DNA from: Betaproteobacteria bacterium
Lineage (GTDB): Bacteria > Pseudomonadota > Gammaproteobacteria > Burkholderiales > SG8-41
Assembly: GCA_016868035.1 (NCBI GenBank)
Contig: VGID01000046.1
Span: 1 to 32,162 of the forward strand
Reading direction: 5' to 3'
Length of the DNA: 32,162 nucleotides
The first letter of the stretch is position 1; each line of letters opens with the position of its first letter. Made by a program: the position numbers and the translations under genes. The notes below the pieces were generated by a model. That model was given only the letters and a program-made list of their open reading frames with translations, had not been told where the DNA came from and ran no database searches. Of the stretch, positions 23,440-30,835 are shown one piece after another.

Positions 23440-23523
23440 TTTTCTCTGTACTCTCTGTATTCTCTGTGGCTGAAGTGATTTAGCAGTTACTACATCGGCG
23501 TGTATCGGCGTTCATCGGCGGTT
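23440..23523 (-). repeat. Right, inverted copy of composite intergenic repeat
   Basis: On the minus strand this reads AACCGCCGATGAACGC (23523-23508), two further CGCCGAT units at about 10-bp spacing, then AGCCACAGAGA (23471-23461) and two more ACAGAGA units at about 9-bp spacing. It is the inverted counterpart of 22390-22448. Its outer end overlaps the nadC stop codon (23522-23524) by two bases. Confidence 0.75.
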
Positions 23524-24355
23524 AGGCTTCGAACCGCATCGAGAAATCCGCTGCCCGAATGTCCTTCGTGAGGCTGCCGATGGAGATGCGGTCCACGCCG
23601 GTCTCCGCCACCGCGCGCACGTTCTCCAGGGCGATGCCGCCGGAGGCTTCGAGCTCGGCGCGACCGGCGGCGATGCGCACCGCCTCGCGCAAATCGCCGA
23701 CGCTCATGTTGTCGAGCAACACCATGGTGGCCCCGGCATCGAGCGCTTCCTTGAGCTGCCCGATGTTCTCCACCTCCACCTGTATCCAGATACCGGCCGG
23801 TGCCGCTCTCTTCGCGGCCGCGAGCGCGGCGCGGACGCCGCCGGCGGCGGCGATGTGGTTCTCCTTGATCAGCATGGCGTCATAGAGCCCCATCCGGTGG
23901 TTGAGGCCACCGCCCACGCGCACCGCGTATTTTTCCGCCGCGCGCAGCCCGGGGAGGGTCTTGCGCGTATCCACAATTCTCGCGCGCGTGCCCGCGACCG
24001 CGTGTACGTAGCGGCGCGTGGCGGTCGCGACCGCGGAGAGCGTTTGCAGGAAATTGAGCGCAACGCGCTCCCCGGTGAGCAGAGCGCGCGCCTTTCCGGA
24101 CAGCGTGGCCACTTGTGCTCCCGCCGCGGCCCGCGCGCCTTCGGCGAGGGCCCAACGTATTTCCACCGCGGCGTCGAGACTGCGAAAGCACGCCTCGAAC
24201 CACGGCTGCCCGCACACCACGGTCTCCTCGCGGCACAGCACCGTTGCTCGCGCGTTGTTCCCGGCAGATGTGAGAGGGGCCGTGAGATCGCCGTCGCCGA
24301 CGTCCTCGGCGAGCGCGGCCGCCACGCTGCGCGCGATCTCCGATGCCAAGTCCAT
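23522..24355 (-). CDS. nadC: Nicotinate-nucleotide pyrophosphorylase (carboxylating)
   Basis: This 277-residue enzyme (quinolinate phosphoribosyltransferase) converts quinolinate and PRPP to nicotinate mononucleotide in de novo NAD synthesis. Family marks are EDVGDGDLTAPL near the N-terminus, LNFLQTLSAVAT, VDTRKTLPGLRAAEKYAVR, GGGLNHRMGLYDAMLIKENH, VEVENIGQLKEAL and DNMSVGDLREAV. The C-terminus has ASGGIALENVRAVAETGVD. Length is normal and no active-site residue appears lost. No nadA or nadB is in the window. The gene is divergent from the glutamate-synthase-like gene across a 50-bp gap. Its stop codon touches the right composite repeat. Confidence 0.97.
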   Translation of the reverse strand: MDLASEIARSVAAALAEDVGDGDLTAPLTSAGNNARATVLCREETVVCGQPWFEACFRSLDAAVEIRWALAEGARAAAGAQVATLSGKARALLTGERVALNFLQTLSAVATATRRYVHAVAGTRARIVDTRKTLPGLRAAEKYAVRVGGGLNHRMGLYDAMLIKENHIAAAGGVRAALAAAKRAAPAGIWIQVEVENIGQLKEALDAGATMVLLDNMSVGDLREAVRIAAGRAELEASGGIALENVRAVAETGVDRISIGSLTKDIRAADFSMRFEA

Positions 24356-24405
24356 GCATTTCCTCTATAGTTGTCGGCAGATTCTAGCAAACGCGCGGGG
24401 GCGGT

Positions 24406-25917
24406 ATGGAGGGCATGTTGAGCGTGGTGTCTTACGGGATCGGAACGGTCCTGGGATTCGTTCTGGTCGGCGGGCTGATCGCGCTCATCGTCCACGACGT
24501 CACGCAGAAGAAGCACACCGTCCTGCGCAATTATCCGGTCGTCGGTCGGCTGCGCTTCTACTTCGAGGACCTCGGCGAGTATTTCCGGCAGTATTTTTTC
24601 GCAGGGGACCGCGACGAGATGCCGTTCAACCGGGCCACGCGCGGGTGGGTCTATCGCGTGGCGAAGGACGAGGGCGGGATCATCGGCTTCGGCTCGACCA
24701 ACGACCTGCGCGAGCCGGGCTCGATCATTTTCGTGAACGACGCTTTTCCGGTGCTGGAGGAAGACCGCCTGCCCACGCCCTCGCTCGTCATCGGCGAGGG
24801 CTACTGCAAGCATCCGTTCGAGGCGCGCTCGATCGTCAACGTGAGCGGTATGAGCTACGGCGCGATCTCCGCGCCGGCGGTGCGCTCGCTCTCCCGCGGC
24901 GCGAACCTCGCGGGATGCTGGCTCGATACCGGCGAAGGCGGGCTCTCGTCCTATCACCTGGAGGGCGAGTGCGACATCGTCATGCAGATCGGCACCGCCA
25001 AGTACGGCATCCGCAATCTCGACGGCAGCTTCTCGCCGGAAAAGGCGAAGGAGCTCGCGCGGATGGTGAAGGCATTCGAGATCAAGCTCTCGCAGGGTGC
25101 CAAGCCGGGCAAGGGCGGGGTGCTGCCAGGCGAGAAGGTCACCGAGGAGATCGCGCGCATCCGTGGGATACCGGCGAGCAAGGGCTCGATCAGCCCCAAC
25201 CGGCATTACGACATCGCCAACGTGGGCGAGTTGCTCGACAAGATCGCCTATATCCGGGACCTCACCGGCCGGCCGGTCGGAGTGAAGACGGCGATCGGCG
25301 GCTGGGAGTTCATCAACGAGCTGTGTGAAACCGTGCTGCGCCGGGGCAGGGAGTACGCGCCGGACTTTTTCGTGATCGACGGCGGGGAGGGCGGCAGCGG
25401 TGCCGCGCCGCAGACGCTCATGGACCACATGGCGCTGCCGATCGCGGAAGCGCTTCCACGCGTCGTGGACTCGCTCCTGCAGGCGGACCTCAAAAGCCGC
25501 GTGCGCGTGGTGGCGGCGGGCAAGCTCGTCACGTCCGCCCGCGCGGCGTGGGCGCTCTGCGTCGGAGCCGACTTCGTCAACACCGCCCGCGGCTTCATGT
25601 TTGCGCTGGGCTGCATCCAGGCGCTGCGCTGCCATACCAACACCTGTCCCACCGGCGTCACGACCCACAACAAGCGCCTGCAGCGCGGCCTGGTCGTGGA
25701 GGAAAAATTCGTTCGTGTCGCCAGCTATGCGCGCAACATGAATCGCGAGATCGACATGATCGCGCACGCGTGCGGTTGCCGGCACGCCCGGGAGCTCAAA
25801 CGCGAGCACGTGCGCATCGTGCAGACGGCCAACCAGAGCATCGCGCTCAACATGCTCTATCCCTATCCGACAGTCGGCTCGCGCACCGCATCGAAGCAGG
25901 CGAGCGCGGCCGCGTAG
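24406..25917 (+). CDS. FMN-binding glutamate synthase-family protein, membrane-anchored
   Basis: The 503-residue protein starts with one hydrophobic helix (residues ~8-30), followed by a GltB-type FMN/iron-sulfur domain. Visible marks are NVSGMSYGAIS, LDTGEGGLSSYH, QIGTAKYGIR, SQGAKPGKGGVLPGEKV, VIDGGEGGSGAAP and the three-Cys cluster region GCIQALRCHTNTCPTGV. The amidotransferase and beta-subunit (FAD/NADPH) parts of true glutamate synthase are absent. Stand-alone proteins of this type are widespread, and their reaction is often unknown. Some relatives act in ammonia-dependent glutamate formation or methylamine use. ATG at 24406 or 24415 are both possible starts. No partner gene adjoins it; nadC is divergent. 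Confidence 0.9.
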   Translation: MEGMLSVVSYGIGTVLGFVLVGGLIALIVHDVTQKKHTVLRNYPVVGRLRFYFEDLGEYFRQYFFAGDRDEMPFNRATRGWVYRVAKDEGGIIGFGSTNDLREPGSIIFVNDAFPVLEEDRLPTPSLVIGEGYCKHPFEARSIVNVSGMSYGAISAPAVRSLSRGANLAGCWLDTGEGGLSSYHLEGECDIVMQIGTAKYGIRNLDGSFSPEKAKELARMVKAFEIKLSQGAKPGKGGVLPGEKVTEEIARIRGIPASKGSISPNRHYDIANVGELLDKIAYIRDLTGRPVGVKTAIGGWEFINELCETVLRRGREYAPDFFVIDGGEGGSGAAPQTLMDHMALPIAEALPRVVDSLLQADLKSRVRVVAAGKLVTSARAAWALCVGADFVNTARGFMFALGCIQALRCHTNTCPTGVTTHNKRLQRGLVVEEKFVRVASYARNMNREIDMIAHACGCRHARELKREHVRIVQTANQSIALNMLYPYPTVGSRTASKQASAAA

Positions 25918-25982
25918 AAAGCAATGTTGAGTCTTACATGTTGAATTAGGGAAACCCGCGCCGTGCCTCAGCCGGCGGTGGC

Positions 25983-27476
25983 TCATGAGCCGATACCCTT
26001 GAGGGTCGGCATGCCCAGCAGGGGCCATAGACCAAGGATCGCGAGCGCCAGCACGGCGAGCAGCAGCGCGCTCGCCGGAATGCCCGCCTTGAGAAATTCC
26101 ATCGCGGTGAATTGGCCGGATTGGTAGGCGATGGCGTTGGGCGCTGCCCCGACCAGGAACAGGAACGGCATGCCGGCGGTGGCGAGCGCGACGTAGAGCA
26201 CCACTTCGGGCGCGACGCCCAGATAGCCCGCGATCACCAGCGACACCGGCAGCGAGATGGCGATGGCGGCCACGTTCATGATGATGTTGGTGACGACCAG
26301 AACGAACACGGCCAGCGCCATCAGGAACATGAACCAGTGTCCACCCTGGAACGGGCTCAGCCACTTTACCGCCAGCCATTCCGCCGCGCCGGTCTCCCAC
26401 AGGCAGAAGCCGATGCTCATGGCGCCGCCGAATAGCAGGATGATGTTCCAGGGAATCTCCTCCAGGTCTCCGAGATCGAGGACGCCGAAGATGAAAAACA
26501 GCAGCGTCGCGACCAGCAGGATCGCGGGCCGGCTCAAGGGCTCCAGCGCCGGCACGAACACCTGCAAGGCGAGCACCAGGAGCGTGCCGAGCACGATCGC
26601 CGCGGCCAGGAGTTCCCGGCGGGTCACCCCGCCCAGCTCGGCGTAGAGGCGCCGGGACGTCTCCGTGAGGCCGGGCACGGTGCTGCGCTCCGGCCTGAAC
26701 ATCGCCAGCATGAGCCACCAGATGACGATCACCATGAGCCAGCCCACCGGGCCGAGGTACCACGGGATTTCGAAGAAGCCCACGCGCTCGCCGACGATGT
26801 CCCGGAAGAACGTGACGCCCACGATGCCGCGGGCGGACCCGAGCAGGGTGACGATGCTGCCGGCGCCGGCGGCGAACGCCATGCCGATGAACAGGCCCTT
26901 GCCGAAGCGGGTGGGGCGGCTCGAGGCATCGTAGAGGGAATAGATGGCGAGCAGCACCGGGTAAAGGGTGGCTGCGACCGCGGTATGCGCCATGATGTGG
27001 GTGAGCAGCGCCGTGACCACGAAGCAGCCCAGGTAGATGGTGGCGGTGCGCTCGCCGATGAGAGTGAGCATCTTGTAGGCGAGCCGCCGGGTGAGCCCGG
27101 TCTTGGTGAACGCAGCGCCGATCACCATGGATCCGAAGATGAACCAGACCGCCGGGTCCATGAAGTCGGAAAACGCCGCCTTCGCCGTCCGGATCTGGAA
27201 CAGGGCCTGGAATACGCCGATGGCGATCGCTGTCACCCCGATCGGCACCGGCGCGAACACCCACCAGGTCGCCGCGAGCAGGAACAGGGCGAGCGCCGCC
27301 TGGCCTTCGGGGCTGAGCGGAAAGGCCTTGCCCGTCGGGTCCAGCGCGGGCGCCGGCGTAGCGGCGAAATAGACGGATAGGAACAGCGCCAGCCCGCCCG
27401 ACAGGGCGGCCCAGCGGCCCCAGTCGATGGCCACGCTCGGCGCGGCGATGACGGTACGTTGGGAGTCGTCGCTCAC
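25983..27476 (-). CDS. DASS/SLC13-family transporter with altered SNT motifs
   Basis: About 497 residues with many hydrophobic helices and the overall pattern of divalent anion:Na+ symporters. Marks include LSPEGQAALALFLLAATWW, DPAVWFIFGSMVIGAAF, KTGLTRRLAYKML, IPWNIILLFGGAMSIG and FLVGAAPNAIAY. In characterised members two Ser-Asn-Thr motifs bind Na+ and the substrate carboxylate. Here the corresponding places read MAHTAVAATL (about 162-171) and IMNVAAIAISL, so neither SNT is kept. The substrate is thus uncertain. The GTG at 27476 begins one base after the stop of the CBS-domain gene, so the two are translationally coupled. A longer frame to 27563 overlaps that gene and is not used. Confidence 0.88.
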   Translation of the reverse strand: MSDDSQRTVIAAPSVAIDWGRWAALSGGLALFLSVYFAATPAPALDPTGKAFPLSPEGQAALALFLLAATWWVFAPVPIGVTAIAIGVFQALFQIRTAKAAFSDFMDPAVWFIFGSMVIGAAFTKTGLTRRLAYKMLTLIGERTATIYLGCFVVTALLTHIMAHTAVAATLYPVLLAIYSLYDASSRPTRFGKGLFIGMAFAAGAGSIVTLLGSARGIVGVTFFRDIVGERVGFFEIPWYLGPVGWLMVIVIWWLMLAMFRPERSTVPGLTETSRRLYAELGGVTRRELLAAAIVLGTLLVLALQVFVPALEPLSRPAILLVATLLFFIFGVLDLGDLEEIPWNIILLFGGAMSIGFCLWETGAAEWLAVKWLSPFQGGHWFMFLMALAVFVLVVTNIIMNVAAIAISLPVSLVIAGYLGVAPEVVLYVALATAGMPFLFLVGAAPNAIAYQSGQFTAMEFLKAGIPASALLLAVLALAILGLWPLLGMPTLKGIGS

Positions 27477-27477
27477 G

Positions 27478-28020
27478 TCAGTCCCGCTTCGGGTTCCCGA
27501 TGACGCCGGCCACCAGATTGAAGATGTCCACCAGCCGGATGACGCCGACGACGCGCCCTTCATCTACCACCGGAAGCAGAGGTACCTCGTGAACGAGAAT
27601 GAGGGTCAGCGCGCGGGACAGCGAGTCGCGCGGGGAAACGGTGGCTGGCACTGGCCGCGCCACCTCGCCCACCGGCTGCTCCGCGGCTTCGCCCGCCTCG
27701 CCGGCGAGCACCCGGTCCCAGAACAGCTCCTCGGGACCGGTGCGGTCGGAGGTGAAGGACCACTGAATATCCTTCATCGGCTTGCGCAGCGCCACCGGTG
27801 CTAAACCTCGCAGCACCACCGGCATCGAAACCGTTCCCACCAGCGCGCCCTGGTCGTCCACCACCAGCGCGTTGCGGAATCCAAACGTGCCGGCCGCGGT
27901 GAAGCCGGAGCGGATGGTCGAGATAGCGGCGCGTATCGTGGAGCGCGCGTCCAGATGCGGGAAGCGCTCGATCGGCAACATGTATTCCGCCACGGTCATC
28001 GTACGTTGGCGCTGAGACAT
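27478..28020 (-). CDS. CBS-domain pair protein
   Basis: A 180-residue cytoplasmic protein with two CBS motifs. The first (~10-75) contains YMLPIERFPHLDARSTIRAA and NALVVDDQGALVGTV. The second (~118-175) contains ARPVPATVSPRDSLSRALTL and LLPVVDEGRVVGVIRLVDIF. CBS pairs usually bind adenine nucleotides or S-adenosylmethionine and regulate a partner. The transporter gene begins one base after this gene's stop, so the partner is probably that transporter, with transport adjusted to energy state (inferred). The ATG at 28020 has a strong AGGAGGTC ribosome-binding site. Confidence 0.9.
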   Translation of the reverse strand: MSQRQRTMTVAEYMLPIERFPHLDARSTIRAAISTIRSGFTAAGTFGFRNALVVDDQGALVGTVSMPVVLRGLAPVALRKPMKDIQWSFTSDRTGPEELFWDRVLAGEAGEAAEQPVGEVARPVPATVSPRDSLSRALTLILVHEVPLLPVVDEGRVVGVIRLVDIFNLVAGVIGNPKRD

Positions 28021-28308
28021 GCTGACCTCCTGACTCTGCGTCGGATTCGTCTGTTACGGCGCGTTTTTCATCTGCCCGTAGGCGTGAATGCCCGGCAGGT
28101 TTTTCGTTCGGCCGCGATGCAGGAAACGGATGATGCCGGCTCGAACCAATTTACTCGCGATTCTATCAAACGTATGCCGCATCGGTGGGTGGCGCTGCTC
28201 TCCGGCGCCGTCCGGGTTCGGCGCCGGGAAAGCCAGGATCGTTGGGCGTTTGTCCGGCTCCAACGAATACACGGCCAGCCCTCAGCCAAGGCGCGGGAGC
28301 CGTTGCGC
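28021..28308 (-). other. Intergenic region before the CBS/transporter operon
   Basis: The 288-bp gap between the TraB gene and the CBS gene has no gene I can support. A 72-codon open frame (28054-28272) has an ordinary composition but no clear ribosome-binding site or recognisable domain. TAGAAT on the minus strand (28165-28160), in the context TTGATAGAATCG, is a possible -10 element for the CBS/transporter operon, but no good -35 element is seen. Confidence 0.4.
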
Positions 28309-29160
28309 TCAGTGCCCGGTCGCCGCCTTCACCGCATACCGTTGCGCGCGCAGCCGGGAGATGATGCCCCGACAGTGCGTGATCCCGACAAACGCGATGG
28401 CGTTCCCTTTCTCCAGAAACGGGCCCATCCGATCGTGGAGCACGGGATCGCGTCTGTCTATGATGGGTTCGCAGAAAGTCGGGAACACGCTTGCCGTCGC
28501 CATCAGGCGCTCGAGGTCTCCGGCGAGGTAGTGGCGCACAAAGTCCCTGCGGTAGCGGTACCAGTCCACGTTCTTCAGGAAGCCCACAATGCGCTCGAGC
28601 GGGATCCGGTTCAGCGCCTCGATCTGTTCCTCGATCCGTTCCAGGAAACGCACCTCTTTTCCCATTTCGCGGGCGATGTTCGCGGCGTCGAGATCCATCG
28701 TGTAGACCCAGCCGTCTCGCGTGCGATAGTGCGTCCAGATGTGATAGAAGGCCATCCACGGCTTCAGCCCGCCGATCTCGGAGCGCAGCGAGTCCTGGGG
28801 GCCGCCGCCCAGAATGTCCCAGTACAGGCGCGATGCGCTCGCCGGAGCGGTCGGCTCCGCGAGCGCAGCGCCGATTTTCTCGATGGTTGGCGCGTCCAGG
28901 GCGTCGTAGAGCGACGGGTGGGATCCCTTTCCCGTCCCGGACTCGACGACGGCGCGCATGGCGCGTTCGTCGAGCGGGCCCTCGAGCAACACCGTGTGCG
29001 CGCTCCCGATGTGGCGGCGCAGCGAGTCCGTGAAGCGGTAGGGGAAGAAATGAGAGGTGCCGACAAGGAACGACGTTCTGTCCCCTTTCTCGACCTCCCA
29101 TATCATCCGGATTTCCCGCTCTTTCGTGAAAAGCCGGTGCAGGCGGGTCAGCACGTTCAT
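28309..29160 (-). CDS. TraB/GumN-family protein
   Basis: A 283-residue protein of the TraB/GumN (Tiki-like) family. It has MIWEVEKGDRTSFLVGTSHF with the first GxxH motif at residues 34-37, then VLLEGPLDERAM, and near the end FVGITHCRGIISRL with a second GxxH. In Tiki proteins the two GxxH motifs bind metal for proteolysis. The bacterial role is unknown. There is no signal peptide, so it should be cytoplasmic, unlike typical secreted GumN proteins. Its ATG overlaps the stop of the upstream acyltransferase gene (ATGA). It is the last of four coupled genes, which suggests a joint role, perhaps hydrolysing or binding the modified product. Confidence 0.82.
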   Translation of the reverse strand: MNVLTRLHRLFTKEREIRMIWEVEKGDRTSFLVGTSHFFPYRFTDSLRRHIGSAHTVLLEGPLDERAMRAVVESGTGKGSHPSLYDALDAPTIEKIGAALAEPTAPASASRLYWDILGGGPQDSLRSEIGGLKPWMAFYHIWTHYRTRDGWVYTMDLDAANIAREMGKEVRFLERIEEQIEALNRIPLERIVGFLKNVDWYRYRRDFVRHYLAGDLERLMATASVFPTFCEPIIDRRDPVLHDRMGPFLEKGNAIAFVGITHCRGIISRLRAQRYAVKAATGH

Positions 29161-29999
29161 AGCTTCGACGCGAGTGCCTCGAAAAAGGGTGGACCGGCGC
29201 GGCTACGCCCGAAAAACTCGTAGCGCCGCGAGGGAACGCCCCCCCACTTTTTCTTGAATCTGCGGATGCCCTCGTTCACCCCGAGTCCCAGATGGATGTA
29301 GCGTTTCCCGTGCGCCCGCGCGAGATTGACCATCTCGAAGAACAAAAGATCGGAGGCGCCCGCAACGCGATGCCTTCCGGAGCGGCAGCCCACTACGTAG
29401 GTCGCGAAGTTCGCCGCGGCAAGTTCCACGACGAAGAAGCCGCACACGTTTCCGTCTTGGTCCCTTGCGGTGAGTACCCTCGCGGTATCCGAGTGCGGCA
29501 CGTAGTCGGGCATTTTGAGAAAGAGCTGCCGTAACCGGGGCGCCGGCTTCTCCCTGTCCAGGAATTCGGAAACGAGCTCCTGGTGGGCCGTGCTGATCGC
29601 CTTCTCGTTGCTTACCTGCAGTCTCCGCGAGGCGCGGGCGACGGCGGAGCGCAGATCGCCCTTCGCCTCGAATCCCTCGAGCGTGAGCGTGTAGTAGTCG
29701 TCGCTTTCGCGCTCGTGGCAGAGCCTGGCCAGGGAGGAAACCGGCTCCGGTGCGATGAACCAAAGCGCATCGGGGCGGAGCCGTTCGATGGTGTCCTCGA
29801 TCAGACGGGAAAAATGCCCGCTTCGGAAGGTGCCGTGCAGCGGGTAGCCGACGACGATCGCCCAGTTGCCGGCCACGAAGGAAAGATACCCGTCGGTGAG
29901 GAACGGCTCGCCTCCGGAGATCAGCTTCATCATGGAAACGGTGTGCTCGGGCACGTATGCGTTCTCGAGTGCGTCGTTTTCCTCGCGCGCGGAGATCAC
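29157..29999 (-). CDS. GNAT-fold (FemAB/BioF2-like) acyltransferase, paralog B
   Basis: A 280-residue protein with two divergent halves typical of FemAB/BioF2-like GNAT proteins. The N-terminal half has NAYVPEH, FLTDGYLSF and VVGYPLHGTF. The C-terminal half has VAGASDLLFFEMVNLARAHG followed by KRYIHLGLGVNEGIRRFKKK. The second half resembles the acceptor/acyl-donor core of proteins that transfer acyl or aminoacyl groups. It shares its whole layout with the gene just upstream (AYVPEH, VGYPL, GASDLL, LGLGV-EGI, FK-KWG), so they are tandem duplicates that have diverged considerably. It starts with GTG at 29999, overlapping the upstream stop by four bases (GTGA). Substrate unknown. Confidence 0.72.
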   Translation of the reverse strand: MISAREENDALENAYVPEHTVSMMKLISGGEPFLTDGYLSFVAGNWAIVVGYPLHGTFRSGHFSRLIEDTIERLRPDALWFIAPEPVSSLARLCHERESDDYYTLTLEGFEAKGDLRSAVARASRRLQVSNEKAISTAHQELVSEFLDREKPAPRLRQLFLKMPDYVPHSDTARVLTARDQDGNVCGFFVVELAAANFATYVVGCRSGRHRVAGASDLLFFEMVNLARAHGKRYIHLGLGVNEGIRRFKKKWGGVPSRRYEFFGRSRAGPPFFEALASKL

Positions 30000-30835
30000 G
30001 GTTTTTGCAGTAGCGCGTCGAGAATTCCCGGCCGGCGGGTCGAATAGCGGCAGTACTCGTAATCAAGAAACGGGCTCGCGCCCCACTTCGTCTTGAAGTG
30101 CGTGATCCCTTCGTCGACTCCAAGGCCGAGATTGACATAGCGTTTTTGCAGCTCTTGCGCGACATGGATCACGTGGTGGAGCAGCAAGTCCGAGGCTCCC
30201 GGAACATGGCGATCGCGGGAGCGGATATTGAACTGGTAGAAGGCGTAATGCGCGGCCCCGAATTCAGCCACATCGAAGGCGACCAGGCGGCCGGTGCGGT
30301 CCCGTGCACTGAACAGGCGCGCCGTTGGCATCGATGAGAGATAGAGCGGTATTTTCTGGATGATCTGTCCCGCTTCATCGCCGGGCTGGCGGGAGTCGAG
30401 GAATTCGGCGATCAGGCGGGTGTGCTCTTCCCCGATGCGGCCGCTGTCCTCGATGTGAAGCTCGCGGGATGCCCGGCGGACCATCTGTTCGGCATTGCGG
30501 TGCGGCGGGAACTCCGAGAGGTCCAGCCGGTAATATCGATCAGACCCGCGCGTGCGGCAGCTCTCGCCCAGCATGGAAACCGAAGGCGCCGTAACCGCCA
30601 CCGAATCGGGCCGGAATCGGGATACGGCCGCCTCGAGCACCGCCTGCAGAGCGGGCTCCTCGAACCGGGATGCCAGCGGATAGCCGACCAGTACGATCGA
30701 GCGTTCGCCCCGGTAGCAGAGGTAATCGTCCATGAGGTACGGCTCGGCGGAAAAGATCGCGCTGACATAGCCGGGGAGATGTTCGGGTACGTAGGCGTGG
30801 CCGGAGACGAAGTCCTGTTCGGCTGCGCTGAGCAC
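29996..30835 (-). CDS. GNAT-fold (FemAB/BioF2-like) acyltransferase, paralog A
   Basis: A 279-residue paralog of the next gene. It contains GHAYVPEHLPGY, PYLMDDYLCY, LVGYPLASRF, then VPGASDLLLHHVIHVAQELQ and KRYVNLGLGVDEGITHFKTK. The start is a GTG at 30835 that follows the radical SAM stop codon with no spacer (TAAGTG). Sequence identity to the paralog is clear only at motifs, so the duplication is old and the two copies may act on different groups or as a heterodimer. Assignment to GNAT/FemAB-like enzymes rests on motif resemblance and should be treated as a fold-level call. Confidence 0.72.
   Translation of the reverse strand: MLSAAEQDFVSGHAYVPEHLPGYVSAIFSAEPYLMDDYLCYRGERSIVLVGYPLASRFEEPALQAVLEAAVSRFRPDSVAVTAPSVSMLGESCRTRGSDRYYRLDLSEFPPHRNAEQMVRRASRELHIEDSGRIGEEHTRLIAEFLDSRQPGDEAGQIIQKIPLYLSSMPTARLFSARDRTGRLVAFDVAEFGAAHYAFYQFNIRSRDRHVPGASDLLLHHVIHVAQELQKRYVNLGLGVDEGITHFKTKWGASPFLDYEYCRYSTRRPGILDALLQKP

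Noticed and set aside
23869-27264. 1131-codon minus-strand frame across nadC, the glutamate-synthase-like gene and the transporter
   Set aside because: It crosses intact genes on both strands in the wrong frame; its length reflects high GC, not coding.
28054-28272. 72-residue minus-strand small gene, possible precursor peptide for the radical SAM enzyme
   Set aside because: No clear ribosome-binding site, no leader/core pattern and no Cys-rich or repeated core; it lies after the operon's last gene. Kept only as unexplained sequence.
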